A stretch of DNA of 37,935 bases from Hyphochytrium catenoides. Taxonomy: Eukaryota > Sar > Hyphochytriomycetes > Hyphochytriales > Hyphochytriaceae. The notes beneath the pieces were generated by a model, which did not search any database, was not told the origin of the DNA, and saw only the letters and a program-made list of their open reading frames with translations. The stretch is from positions 1 to 37,935 of the forward strand of contig FLMG01002404.1 in the NCBI GenBank assembly GCA_900088475.1, in the 5' to 3' direction. This document shows, in pieces, positions 25,737 to 36,542 of this stretch. Within the stretch, counting starts at the first letter, position 1. Every line of letters starts with the position of its first letter. Both the position numbers and the translations under genes were made by a program.

Positions 25737-28700
25737 TCACATCTCCACTTTGCCCATATACTTTGACGGATGGTAGCTCTTCTTCTGCTTCTTTTTGTCT
25801 CCTTTATCCTTCGCCTCTTCCTGGATCTGCAGCTGCATGGGATCAACAAGACTCTTCAGGTGGGCAACCACATTCTGAGCTAGAGTCGTGCGGTCTAAGG
25901 TAATGTGGGATCCTGTCTTAGGACCTTTAACTTGGCCCTTGGCGGGGCAACATCGGCCGTAGCCACCCTAAAGGGAGAGCAACCACAGTCAGAGAGACTT
26001 CGGCCGGAAAAGAGACGGCTAGACCAAGGAGGATTAGAGGATGGCAATCTGACAACATTGCGCTAAAGCCACGAAAAGAGTTTTCTACAGGGAGAGCAGA
26101 AGACGCTGCGGCATGGGCTACCTCGAGGACAGATATTAACCGCCCATTGCAACAGACGTCAGCCACCTCCTGCGGTAGAACAGTTATCAGTAAGGCTGTT
26201 TCATCATTGTCATCCTATCGAAGAGAGAGAGATGCGCAGATTGATGGTGCTCTGCATTTGCAAGTGGTGCGACTGGAGATATGGCAAGAGCATCGCCTGT
26301 CTCTCATCTCTCTTTCCAACTCTATCTTTCCAGCTCTCTCTTCCAACGGCCTTCCTTTCTCTCCCTACTAGCTTATTTCTTATGATTCCTCATCCATCCT
26401 ACCTGAACTCTCTCGGTGACCCAAGCATAGTCTTCTTGCTCCAAGTCTATTCCTTGGTTTCCTGGACGGTCGTGCTTGGCATTGCCCACGTCATCCCGCC
26501 CGGCATCAAAGCCTGAGCTGAGCAGGATAAGGTCGGGATTGAAAGCGCGAAGAGGCGGAAGAAGGCGCTTGGTAATCTGCCAGAGACAGAAACAGCAGTG
26601 CCCCAGCGGTGGAGAAATGCGTGAAAGACGTCAGGGAGTGTGCACTAGTAGGTATGCAGGCGTACAGCAGAGCCCACAGAGCAAGAAGGGGATGGAAATA
26701 GGAAGAGAATCCAGTGTGTTTGCGCCAATGATAGGTGGAACCTCAGAAGCAGGGGAGGAGTTGGTTGGTGCTAAGATTGAGCACGAGCGATTACAGGGAA
26801 AGAAACAAAGCGCACAAAAGAGGAGGGAGATTGAGGGAGAGAAAGATAGTCCGTCGTACCTGGGTCCTGAACTCAGTTCTGCCGTAGACCTTAGGTTTCC
26901 CGTCATTGCCTTGAGATCTAGTCGCACTCCTTCACAGGCAAAAAGGGCACAAAGTTATGGAAAGGCCCTTTAAGGCATTTCATTGACGCCTCTTCCCCAA
27001 GACAGCCTCGTACACTCCCTCTAGCGTTCACCGGTGCTCTCTCTCGTGCCCAATGTTGCCCCACAGCTTCCTTCTTCGGCACTTCTCCTTCCTTCCCGAT
27101 ATATCTTCTTATCTGTTCTCTTTGTTAGCGATAATAAGCCTCAGCTCACCTCGTCCCTACTCCTCCCTCCTGCTTCCAAAAAGGCGCCAATGGAACGTTG
27201 ATGATGTTCTTTTGGATGTCATCATCGTCTCCAGTACCAGGGTAGAACTCATAATTATTAGCCTCATCGTGATCAAACAGGTGGATGGAGAAGAAGAACA
27301 GCTTGTTCCCGTCATTATGTTGCCTAGACAGCGTAAAGCGCGAAAAAAAGAAGCTCCTTCAGATCAGCACTGCTGAACAAGACCACGAGAGTGACAACAG
27401 GAATGCGGTATATTTGCCTGGCAGTTGGAGGACTATGCAGGGACAAAAGCAAGCTCAAGAGAAGGGAAGGTCCAAACAGTGGCGATGTACCCTGCCGCGA
27501 AATGAAAGTGAGAGCATGCCAGCACCTGACGATCTCCTCTGTCCCATTGCCATGGTGAACATCAATGTCCACAATCGCCACCCGCTCCGCATTGTGACAG
27601 TGTACAGCGTGCAAAGCCCCTGCAGCCACGTTATTGAAAATGCAGAACCCGCACGAAGACGCGTCAGCGAGAAGGCCATTCACGCCTGCATGATNNNGGG
27701 GGGGGGGAATAGCAGACATGTAGGGCAAGGGAAGAGGCAGGGAAGATGTAGCCATAGTAGAGCAAGCATGATTTTAGGGGGGGAGTGTCAGCCAAGAGTG
27801 CCTATTACGTCTTGCCCTACCTGGCGGCCTCACAAGGCAGAAAGCATTCCTGTTAAGTCCAGACAGAATGCGGTCTACGGCGTGGCACACTGCCCCGACC
27901 GCGCGGCGGGCTGCACTAAGGGAACCGGGAGAGAAGTACGTGTCGCAGTTGTCCTCTGCCTTCACATCCTGTGATGACTGCTTATGGATCTGCTTCTGAA
28001 CGTGTGGGGTGAATGGAATGGACAACTGCAGATAGGTTAACAACAGGTCGTGAGTGCGGGCTCATAGGATAAGAGAGCAGCAGCCACACGAAGGTGGCGA
28101 AAATAGCCCAGGGAGCAGTTGTTATCAAAGGCATTATCCCACTCTAGTGCTCTTGCCTTCTGCGGATCATTCCTGATCTGGTTGGAGAGGTCATTGACAA
28201 ACTTTATATAGTTTTTAGAGTGGGCCCGTGAGAGCACTTCCACTGAGGCACGAGGGAAGTCTGAGGACACTTCAAGCTCGTGCTCTCGAAAGGATGGTTG
28301 ACTCTTGATCTCGTCCCAAATTGCAGTGATGCGAGCTGGAGCCTTAAAGAGAGGAAAGGTGCCAATGCAATGAGGTCGGTGAGCGAGCCTGGACAACCAG
28401 AGGATGAAGCAGACCATTTAGCGCTTACCTCCCAGTCGGCCTCTTTTCTAGGCACGTGCTCCAAGCATTCGGGATGATGCAGTAACAGCGTCCTAGTCCG
28501 CGGCTCAATTTTAAAAAACTCACGCCGAACCTCGGGTCTCTGAGGGTTTACTGAGGCTGAGTTTAGCTCAATCCCCGCCACGTCTAGCGCGGTCCGATAT
28601 TCACTGTTCCGCAGCGTCCTAGGTCACAAGTGATATGGAAGAGAGATTGGGGGTCATATAGGAGAAACACATGGACGTTTAGATAACTGGACGGCTAATG

Positions 28701-29324
28701 GCACAGGCTAAAGACATGAAAGGCAGTAGCGGAGCTACTCAACGTACGGATTGGCTCTCTTTCTCAGTAAGAATCGTACAACGTCTCCATGCCCATTTCT
28801 GGAAGCTAGATGTAGCGGTGTCTCCCTCGTGCATGTCAGCGCATTGCGATCGGCTTTTCTGTTTTGGAGTCAAGATATGCTTAGTTTGAGGCAAAGCGGT
28901 AGGTAAGGAAAGGCAGCCCATGGAGTTACCTTTCAAGGAGAAGCTTAACAGCTCCGAGATTACCAAGACCTGCAGCCCAGTGCAGCGCTGTCTTACCCTC
29001 CTGATCTACAGCCTGAACCTGCGCACCATGGTCCAATAAGAGCTTCACAACCCGGCTGGATGCTTCCGCAGACATCTCAGGTTTACTGGACAGTCCGCAA
29101 GCGAGCATCAGCAAAGTGAGGCCCTGATTGTCTGCTGTCTCTGAAGCAAAGTTGCGGAGGATTGGAAGAGATCTCTGAATCCCGCTTTCTGGCACCTTTC
29201 CTTCCGCTACTTTCGAACGAAGGTGCTCCTCGTGTGCACTCTGCAATCCTGCGAGCGTTTTCTCTATCGTTTCCACGTCGCCCCTCCAAAGAGCGTCATA
29301 TAGTTGACTAAAACGACCTGTCAT
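25737..29324 (-). CDS. Ankyrin-repeat class II histone deacetylase
   Basis: Exons: 29324-28930, 28858-28739, 28618-28429, 28342-28088, 28025-27821, about 27697-27526, 27323-27150, 26917-26860, 26576-26403, 26169-26122, 25967-25925, 25894-25737; about 663 aa. The N-terminal third has at least three ankyrin repeats ([39 protein letters not shown]). The deacetylase domain follows: [32 protein letters not shown], the active-site dyad [16 protein letters not shown], zinc-binding [32 protein letters not shown] and VLEGGYG with the catalytic Tyr. All key residues for an active class II enzyme are present. A Lys-rich tail ends the protein. It removes acetyl groups from lysines, typically on histones. 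The frame is open upstream, with ATGs at 29345 and 29684, so the start is uncertain. Three Ns at 27695-27697 mask the start of exon 6. Confidence 0.9.
27695..27706. other. Sequencing gap next to a G run
   Basis: NNN followed by a run of nine G. The gap falls exactly where exon 6 of the HDAC gene should begin, and the AG acceptor expected next to it is missing. Counting the three Ns as coding keeps the frame, giving PPG-x-HAG with one undetermined residue, but the local sequence is probably wrong. Confidence 0.85.
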
Positions 29325-29902
29325 GTTGGAATTATTATATAACATGTCAACGGTACCATAGATAGGAGGACAGTGCAAGACATAGTGGGGCACTTTGGAG
29401 TCTGAGGGACAAAAAATACGAGCAAGTGGAGCGATCTCATAGCCAGGGACATGTGACATGACGATATTAGAGTTAGAACTTGTTGCCCGGGCACCCATGC
29501 TGCTGGAGAAAGTGAGAAACGATAGCAGACCTTTGCAAAGCCCAGCCGAAAGCGTAAGCGTCGTGCTCGTCTTCGTCGTCTTGGGCTCCCCTCCTGTGGC
29601 CTGTGCTGCCAGCCTCTCTAGATGGCCCTCCCAAGGTGTGCCAGGTCCAGCGCCCATGGGAAAGCCTGTAGGTCCAATCCTCATTGGGTGTGCGCTAGAT
29701 ATTCTGTCCGGGTTAATGATTTTTAAACTCCGAGGTTTGCCCTTGAGGGCTTGCGGTCTCACACTTGAAAAGTGGGCCGTTGGATCTTCAATGCGATCTA
29801 TAAAGGAACAAGTTGTAAGATGTTTTGGAGACTCTCTGGGGCTGTAGATTGGAGGACGGCAGGAGGAGGTGGTGTGCGACTTGGGAACAGGAAATCAGCC
29901 GA
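29325..29902. other. Region between the HDAC start and the MYB 3' end
   Basis: A minus-strand frame in register with the HDAC exon 1 stays open to 29762. It may be an N-terminal extension (ATG at 29684) or chance. The composition (Gly/Pro, then Ser/Thr) does not help decide. Confidence 0.4.
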
Positions 29903-31536
29903 TTATAAAAGAAACGTTAAAAGAAGAAGGGCCACAATCATCAGTGGAGAGGAGGCAGATGGTACAAACGGAGGAAGAAGGCGTGGCCCACCATGCGGAC
30001 GCTTTCCCTCGCCCAGTCCTTCCACTTTCATCCGTTCGTCGGCTGCTACCACCAAGCTTGCCAGCCCGCTGTTTGTGCCACTATAAATATCGTTATAATC
30101 TCCTGTTCCTTGCACTTCTCCCTTCTTGCTCTCTGTGTCCAACTTCCGCTTGGCGGTCACTCCTTTGATCAACTCTTTGGCCACGTCTGAGGACTCAACC
30201 ATCTCGAGGCCCAGAAGCATAGGACCTCCTGGAGTGAACTCTTCACCTTCACCGCTTTGTGCCTTGGCAACCTTCTGGAAGTATTTCTGGGCGTGAGTTC
30301 GGGTTTGAACGACAGTACGCGTCTTCACCATGGCGGCGACCTAAGGGGCGATAGGAATAGGAACGCGAGAAGTCAGACCTTGTTTCAATTGTTAGGCGAA
30401 TCACTCTATAAGGTACCTTCTTCCACTCTTTGCCATACAGCTGCAACCCTTTAAGGAAGAGTAAATGTTCCTCCTTTGTCCACCTGCCTGTCTGCTCCGC
30501 TGAAAGACTGCTTAAGGGTCCCTCAGCCTTAGCGAGGACAGGTGCAGGATATGGAAGTGTCTGGGTAGGCTGCGAGAATGATAGAAAGGACCTGTCAACA
30601 CTGTCTTCCTTCCTTGAACTTCTTAGTTGACCTCTACCTCTTCCCCCACTACCGAACAGGAGAGCCTACCCATTTGTCCTTCCTCCTTCTCACTAGGAGG
30701 ATGACACCTCTTGACCCTTCTCCTAAGCTCATACGCCGTCTTTTAGCTTCTACTTCGGCTCCTCTAAGCGCTTGTATCCCTCTATATGTCTAGCCATATA
30801 TCTTAGTCACGTACCCCTTCCGTGCTAGTGCTCTCTTTTCGCTCCTCCTTCACCTTCTTTTGCTGTTGACGCTTCTGAATCTCTTGCACCCTCTGCTGGA
30901 GCGTTAAGCTCGCGTTTGAAGATCCTCTGCCATCATCTGATCCTGTCTCTTCCCCTGAAAGGACGTCATCGGGAGTTTGGCGAGAGGGGAGAGACAAAGC
31001 AGCGCTTCCATAGTGCCTTTCCTCTGATGCCGTTTGAGTTCAGAGGTTAATTAGGTGGTTAGCCCATCGCTGAATAATAGATTGCTCCTTGGGTGGTTTT
31101 CATACATACCTCTCTCGTTGCTAAAGGGTCGAAGAGCACCTTCTCGTATGCCTTGCGGTGCTGAGGACGGCTCCTCCTGGATGAGAATGGGGGGACGAGA
31201 TCGCTTCACGGGTGGCGTTGGCTCCACAGTCGTCCGATCGTCAGCATCATCTTTCTCGGAGCTTAGCAAGCTGCTTAATCGACGCTTGCTCTCAAAGTGG
31301 GTAGAACTCAGCTCAGCTTCAGTGGCTGCCGCTAGAGCTTCAAGCCCACTAAATAATGATGGGAGAGGAGCCATTGATGCTTTATCATCATTTCTCTTCA
31401 TTGGAGCTGTGGTCACAGGCTCCTTGGATCCTGACACGCTCTCTTCATCATGCTCTCGCTTCGGACTGTCTATACGAAGAGGGTTGACAGACTCTGTAGC
31501 CGTCGTAAGCGATTGGAGGTTCTCCACTGTCTCCAT
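29903..31536 (-). CDS. Single-repeat MYB factor, SHAQKYF class
   Basis: Exons: 31536-31110, 31023-30815, 30569-30417, 30340-29903; phases agree, 408 aa. The N-terminal 220 residues are Ser/Thr/Glu-rich and disordered. A Gln/Lys-rich helix (LQQRVQEIQKRQQQKKVKEE) precedes the DNA-binding domain: GRWTKEEHLLFLKGLQLYGK, then EWKK joined to VAAMVKTRTVVQTRTHAQKY and FQK. THAQKYF is the signature of the one-repeat class, known in plant circadian and development factors and in Dictyostelium, where it binds GATAA-like sites. The last 17 residues are strongly hydrophobic (MIVALLLLTFLL), which is odd for a nuclear factor; a missed donor in the last exon would remove them. The true start may lie upstream: the frame is open to 31599 without an ATG, and a 5' exon is possible. 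Confidence 0.85.
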
Positions 31537-33000
31537 AGCACTTTGAATAGCACCGGGAGATGGAGTGAGTCTACGTGGAGAGAGGGCGTGATCCGTCAAA
31601 TTGGACTGCTATTTTGTAAGAGAGAACACTTCTTTCTGCAAAGTATGAGCATCCTTGCGTTTCCTTTCTACTTTCACCCTCGTGGGTAGTACAGAGACAA
31701 GATGTCCAAGAACACGCACGCCCAATATCAGAACGCCATCTATCTGGGCAGCACAAAGTCCCCTAAGCTATAGGCACGTCTTGCTGTACAACCCTATTCC
31801 GGATGGCGGGTTGAGAGAGCCGTGCCACCTTCAAAGCCCTGGCCGCAGGCCCGCCCTCGGCTACAATTTATACGATTTATAGTGGTTTGAGTTTCGCAGC
31901 AAGGTCCCGTCCGCCCCTCAGCCTTGATCGCCCTTGAAAAGGAACGCGCTTGCCGGATATCAGAAGCGGACGATGCAAAGCTTCCGGCGTTGCTAGGTCC
32001 GAGGGCGATCTTCTTTACCTGTCAACGCCGCGAAGCTCTGATCTTTGGCTGGTCCTCGCGGGGCTGCTGCTGCTGAGTCTCTAAGATCTGACGCCGTGAT
32101 GGCTGCTGCCGCGGTTACAGGGCCGAGAAATGCGATGTCTCCTCCGTCTGACCGCCGCCCTGAAAAAATCTATGACCATCTCTTGATGTGACACACACCG
32201 TCGGGAGAATATATATACATGCTGCTTTTCCAAGGATTCTGCTGGAGAAATACCTAGAAAGCAGTGATAAATGGACTTAGCAGCAGGATGCTGGGGAACC
32301 TTGAGGGGAGTTGCTCCCGAAGAGGTTCCTTCACGATTCCCTAGCGGCTTTAGCCGGAGTCGGGTCTCTTACCGAGCGCTGAAGCAAGTGGAGCTGTTTC
32401 CGTTTTGCTTGGATTCGGATCGGGATCTGTAATATAATAAGTACGGATTCATAATAGAACAGGATCTTGCAAGGATTTTTCCTGTTCTGCCACCCAACAA
32501 CCGCCCACCCATCCTTCAGACTCTCTTTGTAATCAAGGGATTACGACTCCTCCTGACATCCTCCTGGACATTTTCAAAAAGGAGATCCATGGATCGAAAG
32601 AACAGATCATGGCTAGGTCAGCGAGTAGGTAACCGATACATGATAACCTAAGTAGATAGAGATCTGAGTCCCCCGGGAGCTGCAAGCCCATTTCTGGCGG
32701 CTAACGGCAAGTCACTCAGGGCTAAAATAAGGTTTGAATACTGTTCTTTAACAGGCTCTGTGAGAAGTATTTGACAGACAAAGCATGAGAGAGCCCCGTC
32801 TGATCTGAAGCCTTTTGGCGGCTCTGGCTGATGCGTTGCGGCCTGATGCCTGCCTGTCCGTGGGCAGAGTTAACGCTGTTTCCCTTCACGAACCCTCAGC
32901 TGTCCTCTCCTCTGCTGCTTCCTGCCTGGTGCTACCGCGAAGTGTATGCCGTACAGCCATTTTAGTCTATAGACAGGGAGGAAGACTTCAGGCAGGTACC
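31537..33000. other. Long divergent intergenic region
   Basis: About 1.46 kb between the MYB gene (-) and the BCL7-like gene (+). It is GC-richer at 31900-32160. It has AT-rich TATA-like patches near 31865-31885 (TTTATACGATTTATAG) and 32208-32220 (AATATATATACAT). A hairpin-rich segment at 32290-32365 is listed separately. A possible 5' UTR exon of the MYB gene ends with a GTAAAG donor near 32020. No protein frame is supported. Confidence 0.5.
32291..32365. ncRNA. Candidate structured RNA (hairpin-rich segment)
   Basis: GGAACCT (32295-32301) can pair with AGGTTCC (32323-32329). Inside that, GGGAG (306-310 of 32 kb) pairs with CTCCC (314-318) around a 3-nt loop. A second hairpin, CGGC-TTTA-GCCG, lies at 32345-32356. 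A TATA-like string lies about 80 bp upstream on the plus strand. No known RNA family was recognised, and DNA-level inverted repeats can occur by chance. Confidence 0.25.
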
Positions 33001-36000
33001 ATGACGACGCGCTCCCAAAGAGCATCAGCGCGGATTGCAGCTCAGAGTCAGGCGAACTATGCCGTCGAGGGAGCAGGGTATGCTGCGCGAGGAAGAGGAG
33101 ATCAAACCAGTGCTCTCGCGCCTCCAGAAATCAAGGTGCTGACGAATGCCCTTGCAACTCCCCTGACCTGTGACAGATACTTCCGTAGAGGTTTACCCTA
33201 CTTACATCGCTCCTCAGGCTAGAACCTGGCACAAGATAATCGTGAAAGTAGGCCACTTTCAGCTCCCGCGATGGGTCCCAAGAGGTAAGCTGCCTGCGAT
33301 TCAGTCTCCCGTCACATAGCTAATAACCCTTTCCCATCCTTTTCTATCAGAGCAAGAGGTAAGTATCCTACATGGTGTGTCGCTGCAATGAAGCTCTTTG
33401 TCTGACATAGAAAGCACAGAAACCCACCCCCGAACTTCAAAGCGGGTCTTTCGCTTGGAGGCCACGAGGTAAGCAGACAAGGGACTCTCTTGGTTTTTAA
33501 CTCCTTTATTCTAGGAAGTTGTCCCTGCGAAACGCGTGTGAACTCTCTCGCTAAATGTACGTCTCTCCTTTCCTTGCAGTGCGTCGTGACAGGCGTGAGA
33601 GAGGTGGTCAAGCTGAGAGTGGAACCTCATCTTCAAAGGCATCTCCCGGTCCAAGCGGGTTTGAAAGACCTCTTCTGGGCCGCGGTGTACGTGTGTTGGA
33701 GCGATCTTGCAACTCTTCTTTCAGGACACTCTGTTGACACACCTGCGTATTACTCTTCTGTGCCATGATGGCTGGGCTCAACAGGGTGATGACGCGAGTG
33801 GCAATGAGAGCCTTCCAAACCCGTCTCCGCCCCCTCGGTCCTCTCCAATGTCTGATACTATGGAGGAGCAGAACAGAAAGCTGGTGGGAATTGCCTTTTA
33901 CGAAGGAGCTCAGGAAGCCGAGCTATCTGCAGGTAACTCACCCATATATTAGTGGCAGCTGACGGCCACGTTAGCGGTCAGTAAACTCCTGACGTCTCTC
34001 TGCTCCCTAATTTCTTTCCCTTCTCAAGCGGATGCAATGGACACGTCGGAACCACTGAAGCCGGAAAGCATCAACAACGAGTCGGAAAGCGCAGGGACCC
34101 GTTCCGCTGCCAGCCCTAGCCCTAGGCTTGAAGATGCAAGTGCCGAGGATGTGGAGATGAGAGATGCAGATGATGGTAAGATGCGTTTCCGTCACCTCCC
34201 ATTGCCACACGTTGGGCCTCCTCTTCAGCCTACCCCCAGCTTATATTGACCAAGTGCTTCTTGTCGTTGCTTAAGCTACGGAGGCATCGGTTGCACAGGA
34301 AGAGAAGACAGCTCCTTCGTCACCCATTAGCGCTGCTTCTCCGCTTCAGAGACCTCTAAGTCCGCCCTCTGCTTCCGGGCCACGCTCACCGCCTCGCTCA
34401 TCTCTCTCTTCGGCAGCGACCTCACCTGCAAAGAGTGTTCTGTCGCCCAAGAGAACTCAATCTCCTCAGCGGGAGGCGTTGGCTACGGAAGCGTCGTCGC
34501 CATCCCGGCTTTCAGCCAATGCGTCCCCTCGACGCCCACATTCCCCTAGCCGTCCAGTGTCGCCCCAACAAAGGGCATCACCTGCTAGAGCTGAGTCCCC
34601 TCGACAGCCCAGCTCCCCTTCGAAAGCGGTCGGCCCCGAAAGTTTGACCACGGTGCCTCCGGCTTCGCCCTCAAGATCGCCAACCAGGACACCTTCTTCT
34701 CCTCAGAAGGGCTCCCCTCGTCGTGTACCCTCCCCAAGCCATCAGCCATCTGCTCAACGTGTGGCCTCCCCTCTCCCCTCTGATCCTCCTCTTCAACAGA
34801 TGCTTTCTCCCCGGCTTTCCCGCTCTTCTTCTCTCTCTCCAAGACGAGTAATAGAGCCAAATGACACTGCCACAAACGACGCCTTGTCTCTGACTGTCAG
34901 AGAAGTTACCAATGGAGTCATTGAGAATCATGGAGGAGCTAGAGAAGGTTCAGTAGCCGATGAAGAGGTAGAAAAGGCCTCGGTGGCCGCAACTGCTGGT
35001 TCTCCAAAGGCCCCGAGCCTTACTCTGGGTACGTTGCCTGTCCTCTTAATGCAATGCCCGTCTTCACGAGTTGCCGTTTCTAGCTCAGTCACTTAACGGG
35101 ATTCTGCTTGTCAAACACTTACAACTCCTTCGTCTACTGCGGCTCTTGCAGAAGAAGTCCACACTTTGGCCCAGGACGGTTCAGAGATAGCGAGCAGGAC
35201 AACGGAGAGCGCAGGAGATGATGCTCTAAGTGGAGATATTTCACTTGAAAGGTATGGAAACCACGCGAATCACTGGGACGGATGACAGGACACGGGAAAA
35301 AGCTGGATAAGATGTGGATCAAGACTTGATCTAATAGCACCACGTCTCATAGGGATGAGACGACCAGAACAGATCCGAACACGGCTGCGACGAGAATCCA
35401 AAGCTTCGTAAGGCGACGATCAGCTGAAAAGAAGCATCTACAGGAGCTAAGAGGTAGGGCAGATGGTTAACATGAATGTACAGGGTCATAGAGGAACTCG
35501 AGCCGTAGCAAGAGGGAAGGACAACCAAGGCTTACTGTCTAAACGGTGGAAACTCATGACAGAAGGAAACTGAGGCTTTCTTAACTCTCGTTCCCCTCAG
35601 CGCGGAGAGTGGTCGAAGATGGCGCTGCTAGGACTATTCAGGCGATGGTGCGGCGCCAATCTGATAAAGGACGGGAGGCAGATGGAGATGATCAGACGGG
35701 GACAGGTAAAGCAATAACCACCTTATCTTACCTTTCGTGCAGTCTCTCTTGCCTTCTCATGCAGTCCTCCTTCGTGCCTTCTCTTGTGGTCTCTCCCTTT
35801 TCTCTCTCTCCCTTTCTTGTCTGTTCTCTTCCTTTAATACCTGCACTGTCAGCCTGGTGAGGTGCCTAAGTCCTATACTTTCCTTGCAGTCCATCCAGAC
35901 GTAACCTCACTAGCAGAAGAAACCGGCGATGATGCAACAAACGAAGAAGTGCTGACAACGGACATAGCGCAGACTGAATCCAGGAAGAGAAGCCTTGAAG

Positions 36001-36092
36001 GGACTGATGAGCAGGCGGAAAATCCTAGAAAGAGACCTTCAGTAGAGCACTCCGAAGAAGAAAGAAAGGAGGAGGAGGAAGAAGAGAGCTGA
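33001..36092 (+). CDS. BCL7-like domain protein with Ser/Pro-rich region and two IQ motifs
   Basis: Fourteen exons in phase: 33001-33109, 33177-33284, 33351-33358, 33411-33468, 33515-33535, 33580-33684, 33725-33759, 33785-33932, 34029-34175, 34276-35028, 35152-35251, 35353-35453, 35601-35705, 35890-36092; 666 aa. Residues about 36-75 read ARTWHKIIVKVGHFQLPRWV, then PREQE. This matches the BCL7 core pattern R-x-W-x-K-x-x-V-x-VG-x-x-x-L-x-x-[KR]-WVP, where BCL7 has RKWEKKWVTVG then KWVP. BCL7 proteins are small subunits of SWI/SNF remodelers. A long SP/PS-rich disordered region follows (SPRRPHSPSRPVSPQQRASP). Near the C-terminus are two IQ-type motifs, AATRIQSFVRRRSAEKK and AARTIQAMVRRQSDKGR, typical calmodulin sites. 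The tail is KR then polyglutamate, NLS-like. Exon 3 is 8 nt. Exons 5-7 are the least certain. Confidence 0.8.
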
Positions 36093-36542
36093 AGAGAAGA
36101 AGGCGACGTATCCTATTGACCTGAGGAAAGGGAACAGATGGAGGAGGAGTCCTGACGGTCCATTTTGAAGCCATAGTGCGTCTAGCTTGACCACTGTCGG
36201 TAATTTGTTAAAGTTCTTTAATTTATTTTTAAGTGTCTTGCATGCCGCCGTGGATGGAGCAAGAGGGAGTCGCAGACAAAGTCCGAGAGCTTGAGAGAAG
36301 ATGAAGGGGATGGAAGGAGGCTTCAGCGGGGCGGCTTCTCTGTGTCTTTGCGGACCCTGTTTCTTAGGATCCTAACGTTAGAGTAACTCCGTCCTCTGTC
36401 TGCTGAGCACTCCATAGTGCCAGGCACAGGGAGGAGATGATGTTCTATTCTTCGTCGTAGCTCTTGGGTCCTCTGTCTGTTGTCTGTTCACTAAGAAGGA
36501 GCCGACGCTGCCGTGGGAAGTCATCGTAGCGACCATTTTCTT
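36093..36542. other. Convergent intergenic spacer
   Basis: 450 bp between the stop of the BCL7-like gene and the stop of the next minus-strand gene. No coding frame with splice partners. A T/A-rich patch at 36205-36235 may be 3' UTR. Confidence 0.55.

Noticed and set aside
33490-33768. Alternative frame containing VVTGVREVVKLRVEPHL in exon 6 of the BCL7-like gene
   Set aside because: It stops at 33768 and does not connect in phase with the exons downstream, while the Arg/Ser-rich frame does.
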